This document shows, one piece after another, positions 14,681-26,900 of a stretch of DNA of 64,000 nucleotides. The position numbers and the translations under genes are program-made. Under the pieces are notes generated by a model. It was not told the DNA's origin, did no database searches, and was given only the letters and a program-made list of their open reading frames with translations. The DNA is from Macropodus opercularis (taxonomy: Eukaryota > Chordata > Actinopteri > Anabantiformes > Osphronemidae), in NCBI GenBank assembly GCA_030770545.1, contig CM061109.1:15608001-15672000 (forward strand), written 5' to 3'. Within the stretch, counting starts at the first letter, position 1, and each line of letters opens with the position of its first letter.

Positions 14681-15297
14681 TAAAACGTAACCTGTGACGA
14701 AAATGTCATGACAGTAAAGAATAAGTCCCTAGGTCCAATAAGTCCGCAGCTCAAAGCTTAGATAAGTCAGGCTAATATGTCACAACTGATGAAAACAAGT
14801 GAGATACACTTTAGACACTGTAGAGAGAACATCTGGAACAGCTTCGCCAGTTGAGCAAGAAATAGTTGTTGTTTAAAAGAAATCTTTAAAGTTACTGTGT
14901 TTTTACACTTAAAAACATCCAGTGATTTTACAAGTGAAATTACAAGGTCAAATTCCAATACAAAAACAAACATAATGATAATAAAAAAAATGCACACGTA
15001 TTTCTCAGCAAACACTGTTGCAGATAAATAGGCAATAACTTAATAATAATTTCTTCTTCTTCTCTTCCAAAAGTAACATTTTACATTATGACAGATAAAC
15101 AAACACATAGCAATATCAAAGAACAGTGACAGAGATCTTACCAGTACCAAGACTACAACTAACTACGACTACAATAATATTGTTTATTTGAATATTAATA
15201 GTGCTGTAAATAAATACTGGAATCCCTCAGCGCAGCAGATGCAGCACATCAGCGAACTTCAAAGACCAAAGACCTGAAAAATAAACCAAAGGTCAAA

Positions 15298-15545
15298 TTA
15301 ATTAATTAAGTGAGTGTGATTCTTTAAATAATCCAATTTTCCAAATGTAGTATTGAAGCGTGAGCTATTGCTTGGAACATTGTTCAGTTCCTTGTAATGG
15401 ATGGGTTTTAAAGCCTGAAGAACAATAGCTGAGGATTTAGATGAGCGTGACGTGGGGTGGGATCTCCCTTTGTTTGACAGCTGGTTTTGATGCCATCTGG
15501 AGTTCAGTGGAGTGGAGGTGGATTGCATCAATCTGACACTGAAAC
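15298..15545 (-). CDS. Possible terminal coding exon, unidentified
   Basis: A minus-strand frame stays open for about 80 codons after a good acceptor (pyrimidine-rich tract ending CTGTCAG, just above 15,545) and ends at TAA at 15,298. A canonical AATAAA lies about 110 bases downstream (15,188 to 15,183). The predicted tail contains KPIHYKEL, SSRFNTTFGKL and LKNHTHLIN and looks non-repetitive. No upstream exon was found and I recognise no family, so this may be chance. It could equally be the last exon of a small lineage-restricted gene. Confidence 0.25.
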
Positions 15546-16420
15546 GACAGCTGACAGCAGCCAAACAAGGAACGGTTGCAAAGTTTGACAACAAGATGGC
15601 TCACAGAGGTAAACGCAGCATGTGATTGAAGTGAAAAGCATGTACTCCTTCACCTAACTGATTTGTAAACAGGAAAAGCAAAAAATAAAGCCTGTTTTAA
15701 ATAATGTGTTTTTTCCTTTTACTTTTAGTGGGTCACAGTACTCTGTGTTCTCTACCAGCCTTAACTGTAAATCAACATTAAAGGTCTCAACCTTCTGCTA
15801 AAACATTAGAACCACTCACAGTGAAAAGCCAAAGTCATGCTATGCTGTAAGTGTAAGTTTTAATCTTCTGTTGTGTGATTCTGCTGAATTTCCCATGTCT
15901 CATCTGCTGACTGGGTGTTTGTGTGACATACATGCAAAACTAGAAGCAGGTTTGGATTGCAATCAGCCATCAGGTTGTTGGTGTGATGGAAAATAGTGAT
16001 TGTTAATTAATGCCGTTGATGAATTAGTAATTGGCACCAGAGATGGGGGCCAGGCTTAAAGGCAGGGGCATATGGGGAATGAGGGGCACAGATGCTCCTC
16101 AGGGCCAGAAGGCTGATCAGCAAACTTAAGAAGGACAAAGAGAGGGAACAACAAACACTGGGGCAAGCGTGAGTGAGAAAAATAGTAAAGACACCCTGCT
16201 CCAAAAGTCAATGCTGTCCCCATTGCGCAGAACAAACCCCCCTAACTCAGCCCTGAAACCCAGCATCTGAAGTGCCAGTTCACTGCAGGGGCCTGAAGTA
16301 ACTGGTTCAACAAGTCTGCCTCTGAGCAGTAGGTCCTGTCCTACTCTGACCTCCAACAAAGTAAACACGTCAAAGCAAAACCTTGACAGGACTGACCTTA
16401 CGAGAGTGAAACTGAGGTGA

Positions 16421-19400
16421 TCAACACAAACGCACAGAGATAAACCCACTACAACGTCCAACCACCCGTTAAAAATATCAATGTACATAATGACACACAA
16501 TTATTGAAATGTACACGATCTGCAGAGCAACCCCTGGAGCTTTGAGAGGATCTCAGCTCCATCTACTGGTGGCATCATGAATCAGCCAGTTCAGTGACAA
16601 CTCAGTTCTGTAAAATGATTTTCTCCACCGCCTTTGCCAAGCACCCTCCCCTGTTCATCCACGCATCCGACAAGCCAAGAAAATAATCAAACATGATTAG
16701 TTCCAGTTTGCCAGTACAGCCCTACAGTCTCTGTACGGTGTTTAAGAGCCATCATTATACCAAAGGAGTTAGGACATAGATTCAAATCAGTATTGATACA
16801 TCAGTTGATGCCATACTTTCCATGTAGTCACACCTGTTTGTTGCAGAAATGGATTGTGCTCGTATTTCAACTGGGACGCATCAGACCTTAGTTTGAAGAA
16901 TAGGTCAAGCCCCAAACTCAGTATCCCTTGTCTCTGCATGCATGCAGCATATTTTGTTACACCCTCTGTGTGGTGGATGTGTCTGTGCCAGTACTTGCAG
17001 TATATAGTATAGTACTATATAAAGAACAATGTTATCGATGAGCTCAACTTCTGAGCTTTACAAAATCTACATGGTGGTGGCAGGTTTTAGAGCAAAGCTT
17101 CAGTTCGCGCTGTACTGGAAGCTGAATTTTTGATTGTGCTTTATTTGTTTATGAAGAAAAATGAAGGAAAAGCTAAAGGCAAAGAAAACACTGAACAGTT
17201 GGTCTCATAGGTTAAATTGTACTGTGATAAATAAACGGAATTCAAGGTGTGAAACTAATCTGGTCAATCATCTCCACACTGAAGGCAGTAGATAACACAT
17301 TTGCTTTTCATGGCATTTCAGTCTGGGAGAGTTGTTATAGAAGATTTTACAGTAATATAAGACATAGCTGCAGACACTGGAGTAGCATGGAGCTGGTATC
17401 TAAATTATTTTGAATGTAGATGTGCCTCTATTTCTGGTTACATTTTGCTGGCAGTGTACTTTTCCTATTCTTATCACTGCCAACAGCAGAATAATAAACG
17501 CCTTTGTGTAGCTACTTGTAAAACTCTCCTCCCAACAGCAAGGGCTTGTGGGACGTTTTGTGAGATTAAGTTTTCAGTTGACGTGGAGAAATATTACAAA
17601 TGTACCAAACATTTCAACGTAGGGGTTTCAGATAACATTCAGAGAATATTCTTACGGGTAAAGTGCAGACTAGATAACTGCCCTTCTGCATCAGCACTGA
17701 GCCGCTGTGAGTCCTGGTTGTCGCATCCATCTTCCTGCAGTTGGAGCCAAATACAGCAATTTGTTATCAATCAAAACAGCTGTTGAAGATCAGATAGTAA
17801 TATGGTAATAAGCTACGAGACCCTGCACAAAATGGTGATGAGACAAAACTTGTTCTGGGGAACATCTTTGTAGCAGCCACCTCTATCTCTGCCTAGAACA
17901 GAATCTGTCTAATCACCCTGGTGCTGTCTCACTAAGCTCACGCATTCACCAGTGGTTTCTTATTTACATAATGTACTGTATACAGTGCAGGGTAGCGTAT
18001 TATTTTTCATGATTATGATTGGGGGGATTATACGTTGACAGAAGAAATGTTCATTTTAGAGATGCAATTTTTATTATGACTAGTAAGTAACAATATAGCA
18101 TCAATTAAAATGAAAATACCTTGTGATCATTTCTTATTATGAATTAAACAACCAACTTGACAGGAGAGGAGAATAATTCATCTTGTGTTGTGTCTGTTTG
18201 GTTATTTTGAATCTAAATTGAATTCTCAATTTAAGCATTTTAACTGGGTCTGACTTCAGTGATGTGACTGGATTTAATTTATTTCTTTCCCCTCCCTTTC
18301 TTTATCAACTACAGTTGAAAATGTAATGTCACCACAGTCTTTCAGTTCAAACTTTGATGTGAAATCAGTCATCATGTTCACACATTGTTGAGTATTATAT
18401 TTTTGTGTCTTTATTATTATGAGCTACTTAATTATTTCAGTGCCACGAGGACTTGCAGTGCTGTAACCAGCTGCATGGTCAGCAGTGCAAGAAGAAAGTG
18501 ATGTAATGTCTGATTTGCTGCTTGTGTCATTCGCTTTTACAGAGATTAAACTCATGATAAAGCTAAATCACCTTCATCAAACATCAAATAAACGGTTTTT
18601 CACACTCTTTAACAAGGTAATCATATGTTTTTTGTACAAACCCTTTATCAGAATCAGGAGCCACGGGATTAAATCCACGTTGTGTTGAAATTAAACACAG
18701 CATACAAATATTAAATCTCATGCATGAGCAAAGTCAAAAGTAAGAATGAACGGATGTTAAAATAATATTCACAGTGACCACCAGGTTTTCTGTTTATTCA
18801 TTCTGCTGAAATAACATCAGACTCCTGTTAACAGATACAGCAGGTCCCATCTATCCAGCTACAAGTCAGAGGTCTCTAACAATGGAGTGAATTTGTGATT
18901 TGTGCAAATGTCAGCTCTCTGTTGTTGGCTAACAATCAATAGAGGCAGTCATTTGAGGCTGTTCAACGCCAAAGTGTATTCAATATATGCACACACGGTT
19001 CCTAAGCAATTGCTCTTTACCACTACAGTAGGTCTGACCAGACTGTTGTTGCCTCTGAAATGCACCAAGCAACTGTGTTTCCTCTGGGTCATTTTTTATT
19101 GTGTATTTTAACTCTCTGGTGACCGAATGCTTGGTTTGTGGGCCGGTACACGTGAATCTCATTTCATTTGGACAACTTACTGTAGGGGCTTTACAGCTGT
19201 CCTAGACTCTGGGTCGCATCATGCCAGGTGACAGGTGCATTACCCAGAAGTCCCCTCTCACCTTGTTTTGCATCTCTGTGTCCCTTAGGTGATGTTGAGG
19301 GGAAAATATGTATGTGTCCAAGCTCCCAGCTGCGTGGATGGCCCTTGGCCCTTTAATGCTGTCAGCTTCACAGATAACAACAATCACTCTCGTCACGTAC

Positions 19401-22400
19401 CATAATTAGCGAGGGGACAAGATGTCATGTCATTCTGCTCACACTAGAGTCCAGGCTGTCAACAAGCTGCGTCCATATACCCAGAGGTCTCACACATGCA
19501 AGCTGGTGTTCTGTACCTTCTGCTTTAAACAAGCAAAAAGACACGTTTGGCATCAAACTGTATCATCTCCTAAAACAAAGGTCAAGACACAGAACTGTGG
19601 CGGCTGTTGAGAGTGTGTGGTTTTTCTGTTTAAAACAAACAGGTAGGCCTGAACGCTGGAAACACCTGTTACTGGAATGACTCCAGCACAACTTCCCTAC
19701 TGTGTAACACCGTGTAGTCAATGAACTGTTATTTTCTTACTCCATGTTTTGTCTTTAACATTGTCAGTGTTTCCAGAGTCTCGACTATTGTCCTGCTGGC
19801 ACTTGGTCACACTGATGGCATCTCAGCCACAGGAACATCTGACACCATCTTGTCAGCGCTGGGTTTACGTGTGTGAAAAGGAGAATTCCTTTGTCCCAGG
19901 TAATGACCAGGTGATATTTTGAAACGTCAGCACATTATTTAGATGCAGGTGAATCTAATGCTGTAACCTCTGAGGTGTTGTTTATTCCCCTGCACACTTT
20001 GTGGTGTTTGGCCTTAAATCTTCCATCAGGTGCAGACTGACCCGCGTGTTCAGACAGTTGGAGAGGTTGACAGTAACTGGGCCCTGTGCCATAATGCTGC
20101 CTGCTCTGAGATAGCTCCTGCCTTATCTCGAACCTGCTGACACTTCTACAGCAAGGCAATCATTTCATCCCATCTGTGGCCACATAAACATGAACTCCAC
20201 CGTTAAGAACACAATATACTGACACGAAGAAATGCCAGTTATTCACGTAGTGGATGTTGTTGACATTTCCCACAAACCCACACACTCACAAGCACCGAAA
20301 GCCAAAAAAACATGACACAAAGCGACTGTAATGTATTATTATTTGCCAAGTGTTTAGAATGCAGCCCGTCTCTGCGCAGGTCAGGCTCAGCCAGATGCTC
20401 ATGAATACAGTTGTAAGACCTCCATGGGAAGTGTGTGTGATAAAGTTTTGCACAGCTCAAGGTCACTTCCTGTTAATTTTCACTTGGTCACATACTTGCT
20501 GTCAAGCTACTGCTTACCTTGCTGACCCCCCTGTTCTGGCTGCGGCAAACAAACATGACAGTGACTATATTTAATTTTTTATTCCTTTGAATCGGCATTT
20601 TTGTTCTACTCAGTGCCACTTTAGTTTCATAAATACTTTACTGTCCTTGGGTTTTTGTCCACTAATAGAGGTGGTGGAAGTCAGATTTGCTCCGAATGTG
20701 ACTCATAAGTAGGGTTTTTGTGGAAATAAAATATGTTCTGTATTTCTTAAATTTGATTAAAGAGCAGATGCAAGGAAAGAACAACTTCAAAACCTTTATA
20801 TTTGAAAAACCTTCCCAAAATATTCTTCTATTCAGATTTGACTTTTTATTAACAGCAACAAAAAGCTACTGTAATGATGAGGTAATGTACAAGAAAAATT
20901 ATACTTTTAAAAGGAGAAAATAATTGTTTTATTATTGTCTATGTTAACTAATTTCACATTTGTGCTATAAACTGCAAACCAATAAGTATCGCTGAAATAT
21001 TACTAGTCATTAATAAAACACGACGATAAAGAACACATGATGATCATTTAACGCTTAAAGTCTTGAAACCAAATAGCATGTTCGCGCCTCAGTCCCTCAT
21101 GCAGCTATAAGAAAAGCACAATCTTAGAGATGCAGCATAAGGCCAGTAGCAGTGCATTCATTAAAGGGTAAAAGAGGAGAAACACATTTAAAATACTCAA
21201 GGTACAGATCTCAGGTGACGCAGAGAGGGTCTCCTTTTATCTCAGTGGAAATAACCTAATATGAGACTAGATGAGACTAGATGAGAATAGATGTGGATCC
21301 GTAGTAATTAGCTGCAAAGTATTCGAAGCCGTAATTAGCCTCCTTCTCTTTCTCAAAGTTCTGCGCAATAAAAAAACGAAGCAAAACAGCAGAGGATGGC
21401 AACTGAAAATAAGAGAACTACTTGTGATCATTAGAATGAGAACAGCTGCTTACGACAAAATAAACACATTAACACCAATGCTACACAGTGTGCAATCACA
21501 GAGGCCCAAAGAGACAGCTGTCTGCCTCTAATTACATCCACGCTCGTCTTCCCTTTCAGTTTTTCAGCGTTGTCGCAACTTTTTAGGCTTTCTTTGTCTT
21601 CAGTGAAGAACATTTTAGTTTAATAAACATTCATGTGTTGCTTATGGTACATGGAGGTCAGTTCAGGTGAATAACTGCATAATCCACCTTTTTTACACAC
21701 ATTTTGGTTGATTCTTTCAAGAAAATCAGATTTCACTGAGGTCTGGAGAATCATTTTGTATAGGATTACGTTACAGTGAAAATGCAGCCAAATGATGAAC
21801 GGGGGGGATTGCAAATGAGAACGAGGCCTCTGTTCTACAGGAATGATGCTTAATTGCATACAAAGCTGCCATTTAGAGTCTATTGTCCTGCCTGAATGTT
21901 GGCAGACCTCAGCACAATGTGTTGACTGCATTCTTCCTTTCTATTTCTTGATTTGTTTTTCCTCCCCCATTTTGAGGGTTACACAGCATTACCATTCAGA
22001 AACCTTCACAATTTCCCCAATAATCAGTCAGTTCTTTTTTGTGGCAAAGCTTTAATCAAACATCTCATAGCGTCTACCAGCCAGAAATGTGTTATTCCGA
22101 CAGAAACACAAAACAGCAAGCAATTACTCCCAGAGGACCTGTCCCTCCTCTCCGCTACAGCTGCAGAAAAGAGGGCACTATTCCAAACACATCCTCCGCC
22201 TCCTTTTTCTTCTCTTTCCTTTCTTCTGCATGTTGGAAAATAAGATCACCGGGGCCAAACCTTAATGACAGAGGATAAGGTTTTGTAATGTACGCTATGT
22301 AGAGACTCTTAGTAGAACAGTAGGTTAGTGTTTCCGTCATGGAAAGCTTATAAATAATGGCAATTCATCTCTATAATTGCATCTACTGTGGTGTATGTCA

Positions 22401-23860
22401 TTTATAAAGAGGTTAAAACCTGAGGCCTTTCACTTGAGAGTGAGAACAAACATTTCAAAAGCAAAAGTCCTTCTTTCTGCAAATGAGAGGGTTAATCTTA
22501 CCAAACAGGTAGTCGTGCTTAATGCGCCACCATCCCAGCAGGGACAGCAAAAAGGATAATCATGCAGTTTGTTTCCACTACTTACATTGCACTTCTCATT
22601 ACCTATGACACCAAACACAGTGAAGCTTCACACAGACCCTGACAGTAAATAAGCAAAGATGGAAACTTTAATTTAATATAATAAATAAAAATATGTAAAA
22701 GGTGTGGGTGTCTATGACTTGTATTCTGACAGACAGAGGTTCAAGTAGTTTCTTTAAAAATTGTCTTTTTAAATTCTTAACTGCAGAGCTTTTCTCAGAT
22801 CTCTCTCACTTTTCAGCTTTTCTCAACCATCACATCATGTTCTTTTTGCCAACACAGTTAATATGCACGGCACCGTTCGGCACATCAACCCAACATATCT
22901 GACGTAGCTCTGTAAAGTCAAGGTTCTCAAAACGTTCAGCCGTTTTATCAGACAGACTGGGAGGCGTTTAACTTTGCAGTAATGTGTGAGAGCAGTTCAT
23001 CACGGTACAAAAGAGCAATGGTGTACAGTGCATGGTAAATAGCAAAGGAGTGAGCAACCTGGAAACACTACACAGACTAAATGTGCATGGTTAACAACAC
23101 AAACATCCTACATCCTACAAAGTGACTGGCGCTGTCGTGAAGAATTGAGTCACAGCTCATCCTGTGGGGGAAGAGCCGTCTGTGCTCCATCCATCCCCTC
23201 TGTGCTTCTGCTGTGATGTTGTCACATGCAGCACTCACAGCCCTAAACAATGTCATTTGCTCTAATGCTCTACAATCATGTCATGCCTGCACTCAACTGG
23301 ATTCAAGTGTCTGGCAGTAAAAACTCAGCATCCTCGGTTGGATGCCACACTATTGTGTGATTGCCCTCTACAGTTACACAGTTCACCATCTCTCACTGGT
23401 CTATTTTCAGGAAATAAGTGACCCGAAGATGAGAAAGAAAGATACAGATCAGAAATGTATGGAACACACTGGAATGTGAACAGCAGACCGATCCGGAGTA
23501 AATGACTGAATGAAGACTTTTCTTTTCAAAATAACGTTACAACCTATTTAAACTCTGCAAAACGTAAATGACAGAGTTGGTAGAAGTAGCACTTTCACTA
23601 AATTCTTTTTCAATGAGAACTACTCTAAGAAAACAATCAATTTTATTTCTATAAAAATGTAATTGTGTGACACATAATGTAATGACTGACTCTGATGGTA
23701 TAAAAGTCGGTCGCCATCATTTATCGACTACATTTTGCAAACATGCAGTAAAGTTTTGACGCAATATTAAACTGTGTGTGTCCTGTGTGACAACAGTTCG
23801 AAACACGTGGTTTTCTGCTCTTAGACGTTTCACGGCGCAGTTTGCAACGTGCCGCTCTTG
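16421..23860. other. Intergenic, no gene recognised
   Basis: Upstream of cmss1. I see no coding exon. The notable structures are three tandem 10-base copies at 21,261-21,290 and a repeated GTAATTAGC just after them. Confidence 0.45.
21261..21290 (+). repeat. Three tandem decamers
   Basis: ATGAGACTAG occurs twice in direct succession and is followed by ATGAGAATAG, one base different. The array sits 14 bases before a TAATTA-type motif. Confidence 0.9.
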
Positions 23861-23922
23861 AACGCACCCCTGGCCGCAGCCTCGCTAGCTAATCAGCGGT
23901 AGATTTGACTGGAAAGAGCAAC
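23780..23922 (+). promoter_or_regulatory. cmss1: cmss1 promoter and 5' UTR region
   Basis: CpG-richer sequence directly upstream of the cmss1 start, with CACGTG at about 23,804 and several GC-rich blocks (GGCGCAG, GCCGCTC, GGCCGCAG). There is no obvious TATA box. This looks like a housekeeping promoter, which fits a ribosome-biogenesis gene. The transcription start is not determinable here. Confidence 0.5.
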
Positions 23923-23971
23923 ATGGGGGACGACTTGGGTGACGAGTGGTGGAAGCAAGAGGACAAACCCG
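23923..23971 (+). CDS. cmss1: cmss1 exon 1
   Basis: Encodes MGDDLGDEWWKQEDKP plus the first base of the next codon. The donor is CCCG|GTACTT, phase 1. Confidence 0.92.
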
Positions 23972-26900
23972 GTACTTTGCTTAACTTTCTAACATTTAGT
24001 TCTTGCGCATTCGAGACACGTAATTCAGCATTTAAAGTTGGCAACCATCTAAATATCGCGATACGTGCCGCTGCGTTCCAACTAGCTATGAGCTAACGTT
24101 AGCTAGCAATATTAAGTTACCTGCTAGCATTTACGAAGCTTAATCGCACCGTAACACTGAGTTTAACACAAAGTACCAATAGGCGTGTGTGTTGTTAACC
24201 TCTTGATTGTTAAGACAGGAAACTAGCGGAGGTACTGCGACGCGTTGTACGCAGAGCAGCATAACACGTGTTTAGCGTGTGAGGCGTGACAGTAGTAGCG
24301 CCGTCCGTCCTGCAGTGTAGCCGCATGGAGCCCCAGTTAACATCCACCTCGCTCCCCTCACACGCGTCCTCTCCTTCTGCCAGCGCTGAACAGGAGCTTC
24401 CCTGCGGCCAGTGGGTGCATGGCTCCATGCTCTCTGCTCTCCAACAGAGGGCAGTGATGTATTTTAGTGGTTATTGGCCGGATTGCGTTGCATAGCAAAG
24501 TGTGACTGAACAAAACAAGACTCGATGTCCAGGACGTTTTAAAACGAAGCGCGTGTTGAGTCATGTTTTACTCTAAACTCACTTGTTGGCTCAAGCAGGC
24601 AACGGGTACACTTTATTCCGCTTATTGATGGTTGTTATTGTGTTATTATTGCAGTGCTCTGCGAACACTGTTGAGAAATTCTATTTTTTCATACACTTTG
24701 TATGTTTTCTGCATGGCAGGGTGACTGTGTTGTAGTTTCTTGGTGTATTGTTGATCACTCATGTAGCCAGAGATCTGTTGCTTCTTCTATTGGTGCTGGA
24801 TGCTTGTTGAGCCATTGTTGTTGAGATTAGAGGCTCAATTTTCAAGGTAATCCCACTATATAAATGTAACTAAAAGCAACAGATCTCTTTATTAAACTCT
24901 AACCGGATAAGATACAAAATGCCACGTGTTGAAAGAATGAGATTACAGCAACACATTACAGAAAAAATCCTGTATAAATCCCTGCACTATTCACAGATGT
25001 GTAACTGTTTTTTTCTAGCTCAGCCCCTGCACCCTGACTGACAGCCTGTCCTTATTTGCATTTGTATCAAAGAAATGTTTGACAGAAAAGGCTGTGAGGC
25101 TGACTAAAAACTGACAAGACAGAAAAGGAGAGCTGAAGTCTGTTAGATAGAGCATGAGATTGATTTTGAAATCTCAAGAATAAAGGAAAAATATGTGAGA
25201 AGCACTATGACTTTCATGGTGATGTGTCCTGTGGCTAAATCCTCACACTAATAATAGAGTCTCATGAGAATCTCTGCCATGCTACCCTCTGCCCTGAACT
25301 GTCATCCAATTGCTCATCTGTTTTCCATCTAACTATGTAAAAGTAAATATGAGATTAAATTGTAAGGGGGGGAGTAAAAATGACACATTTGCAAGCAAAA
25401 AGCAGACACACAAGATCTTTAATGATTAAGAAAATAGTGTAAGATATAAAATGATGATGTTGGTTTGTGTGGGCACCTAAATCAGCTATAGACACACGTC
25501 TTACAGTCTAAGGGTTGTTGGTATGTTATGTTTACAAAGACGTTTGTAGAATAAACTCCACATAGTATTAATATGACTGAAACCAGATGCCACAAAATAC
25601 AGTACTGTAGAGAATATATGTATTTTCACCTAATCACAAAGTCCAGTCAGTGTAATGTTTGAAGAGTGTGTGGCGGGAGACATCGTAGGGGTTATAGTGA
25701 TGCTACTCGTAATCTTGCCAACACCTTTTACATGACAGCCGTTGGCGAGTACCTGAGTCCTTTGCTCATGTCGGAGATAGTACGGTCCGATGGGCTGTGG
25801 GATGCTGTGTGTCATCCCGTTAAGAGGCTGGATGTATGGACTCCCCAGATGGATATGGATCTTGTTATCCTCAGCTGTGATAATGCTGGGACTTGAGTCG
25901 ATGCTGCCGGATTTCTGATGTTGCCAGCTGTTCTGACGCTCCGGAGTCGTGCAGTAGACGGGCCTGCTTACAGCTTCTGGCGGCTCTGGTGAACAGGTCC
26001 TGACTGTTACGATCTGAATAGGGGAGCTGCTGTGGTCGGGTGTCGCAGAGCGTGATGAATTTGGACTTAACACTCGTGTCATGGATGCTCCATTAAGTGG
26101 AGAGATGGTGCGCTCAGGGCTTGAAGGGGGGGACTTGGCATTAACTGCAGACATGATGGTAATTCTTTGCTTAGGTGAAGCTCCACTTGTTGGGATTACA
26201 GCTGTGCTGGTGTAGGACGTGGCCGTGTCTCCACTCGGACTGCTAATCTCTAGTGTGGCTGTGTTGAGTATATGATGTGGCGTAACCTTGATGTGCAACG
26301 GCTGCCCTGGTGTGTGTGTTAACATCATCACTTCCCCGTTCACTGTTTGGTGCATATCCATGCCGATGCCCGAAAGGCTGCCGTGTTGACTTATGTTATT
26401 ATTCATGCTGTTCAAGCTGTTGAGGTTAACAAGAGAACTCCTTCTGTTTATGACTTGTCCGCTGTGGTTCAGGTTCTCATCATCGCTGTCTTTGTCTAGA
26501 AGCAGGCTGTCCCCTGGCTCAGTTTGTACCTCTCTCGACGTCTGATAAGAGTCAGAGTAGCGTCTGTTAGCATCAGGTGTCAGGCTCCTTCTTCGTCTAT
26601 ATTGGTCTAGTTCACTACTCAGTTCCTTCATCTCTCTGGCCAGCTCCCTGTTCCTGTCTTCTTGTTGGGTCAGTTTTCTCTGCAGCAAGGAGTGATCTGT
26701 CTGCACCCTGCAGATGGACTCCTCCGTCCCCAGGAGCTTCTGGAGTTTATCCTTTAGGGAATCTACTTCTCTGCCTAAAAGCCTGGACTTCACCTGCTCC
26801 TTCTGAAGACGGCAAAGCAGAAGGTGTTCCTGGTTGACCTCTTGCTTCTCTGCCTGTTCGTACCTGGTTAGCTCCCTCTTTGCTACCTCTAGCTCCTCTG

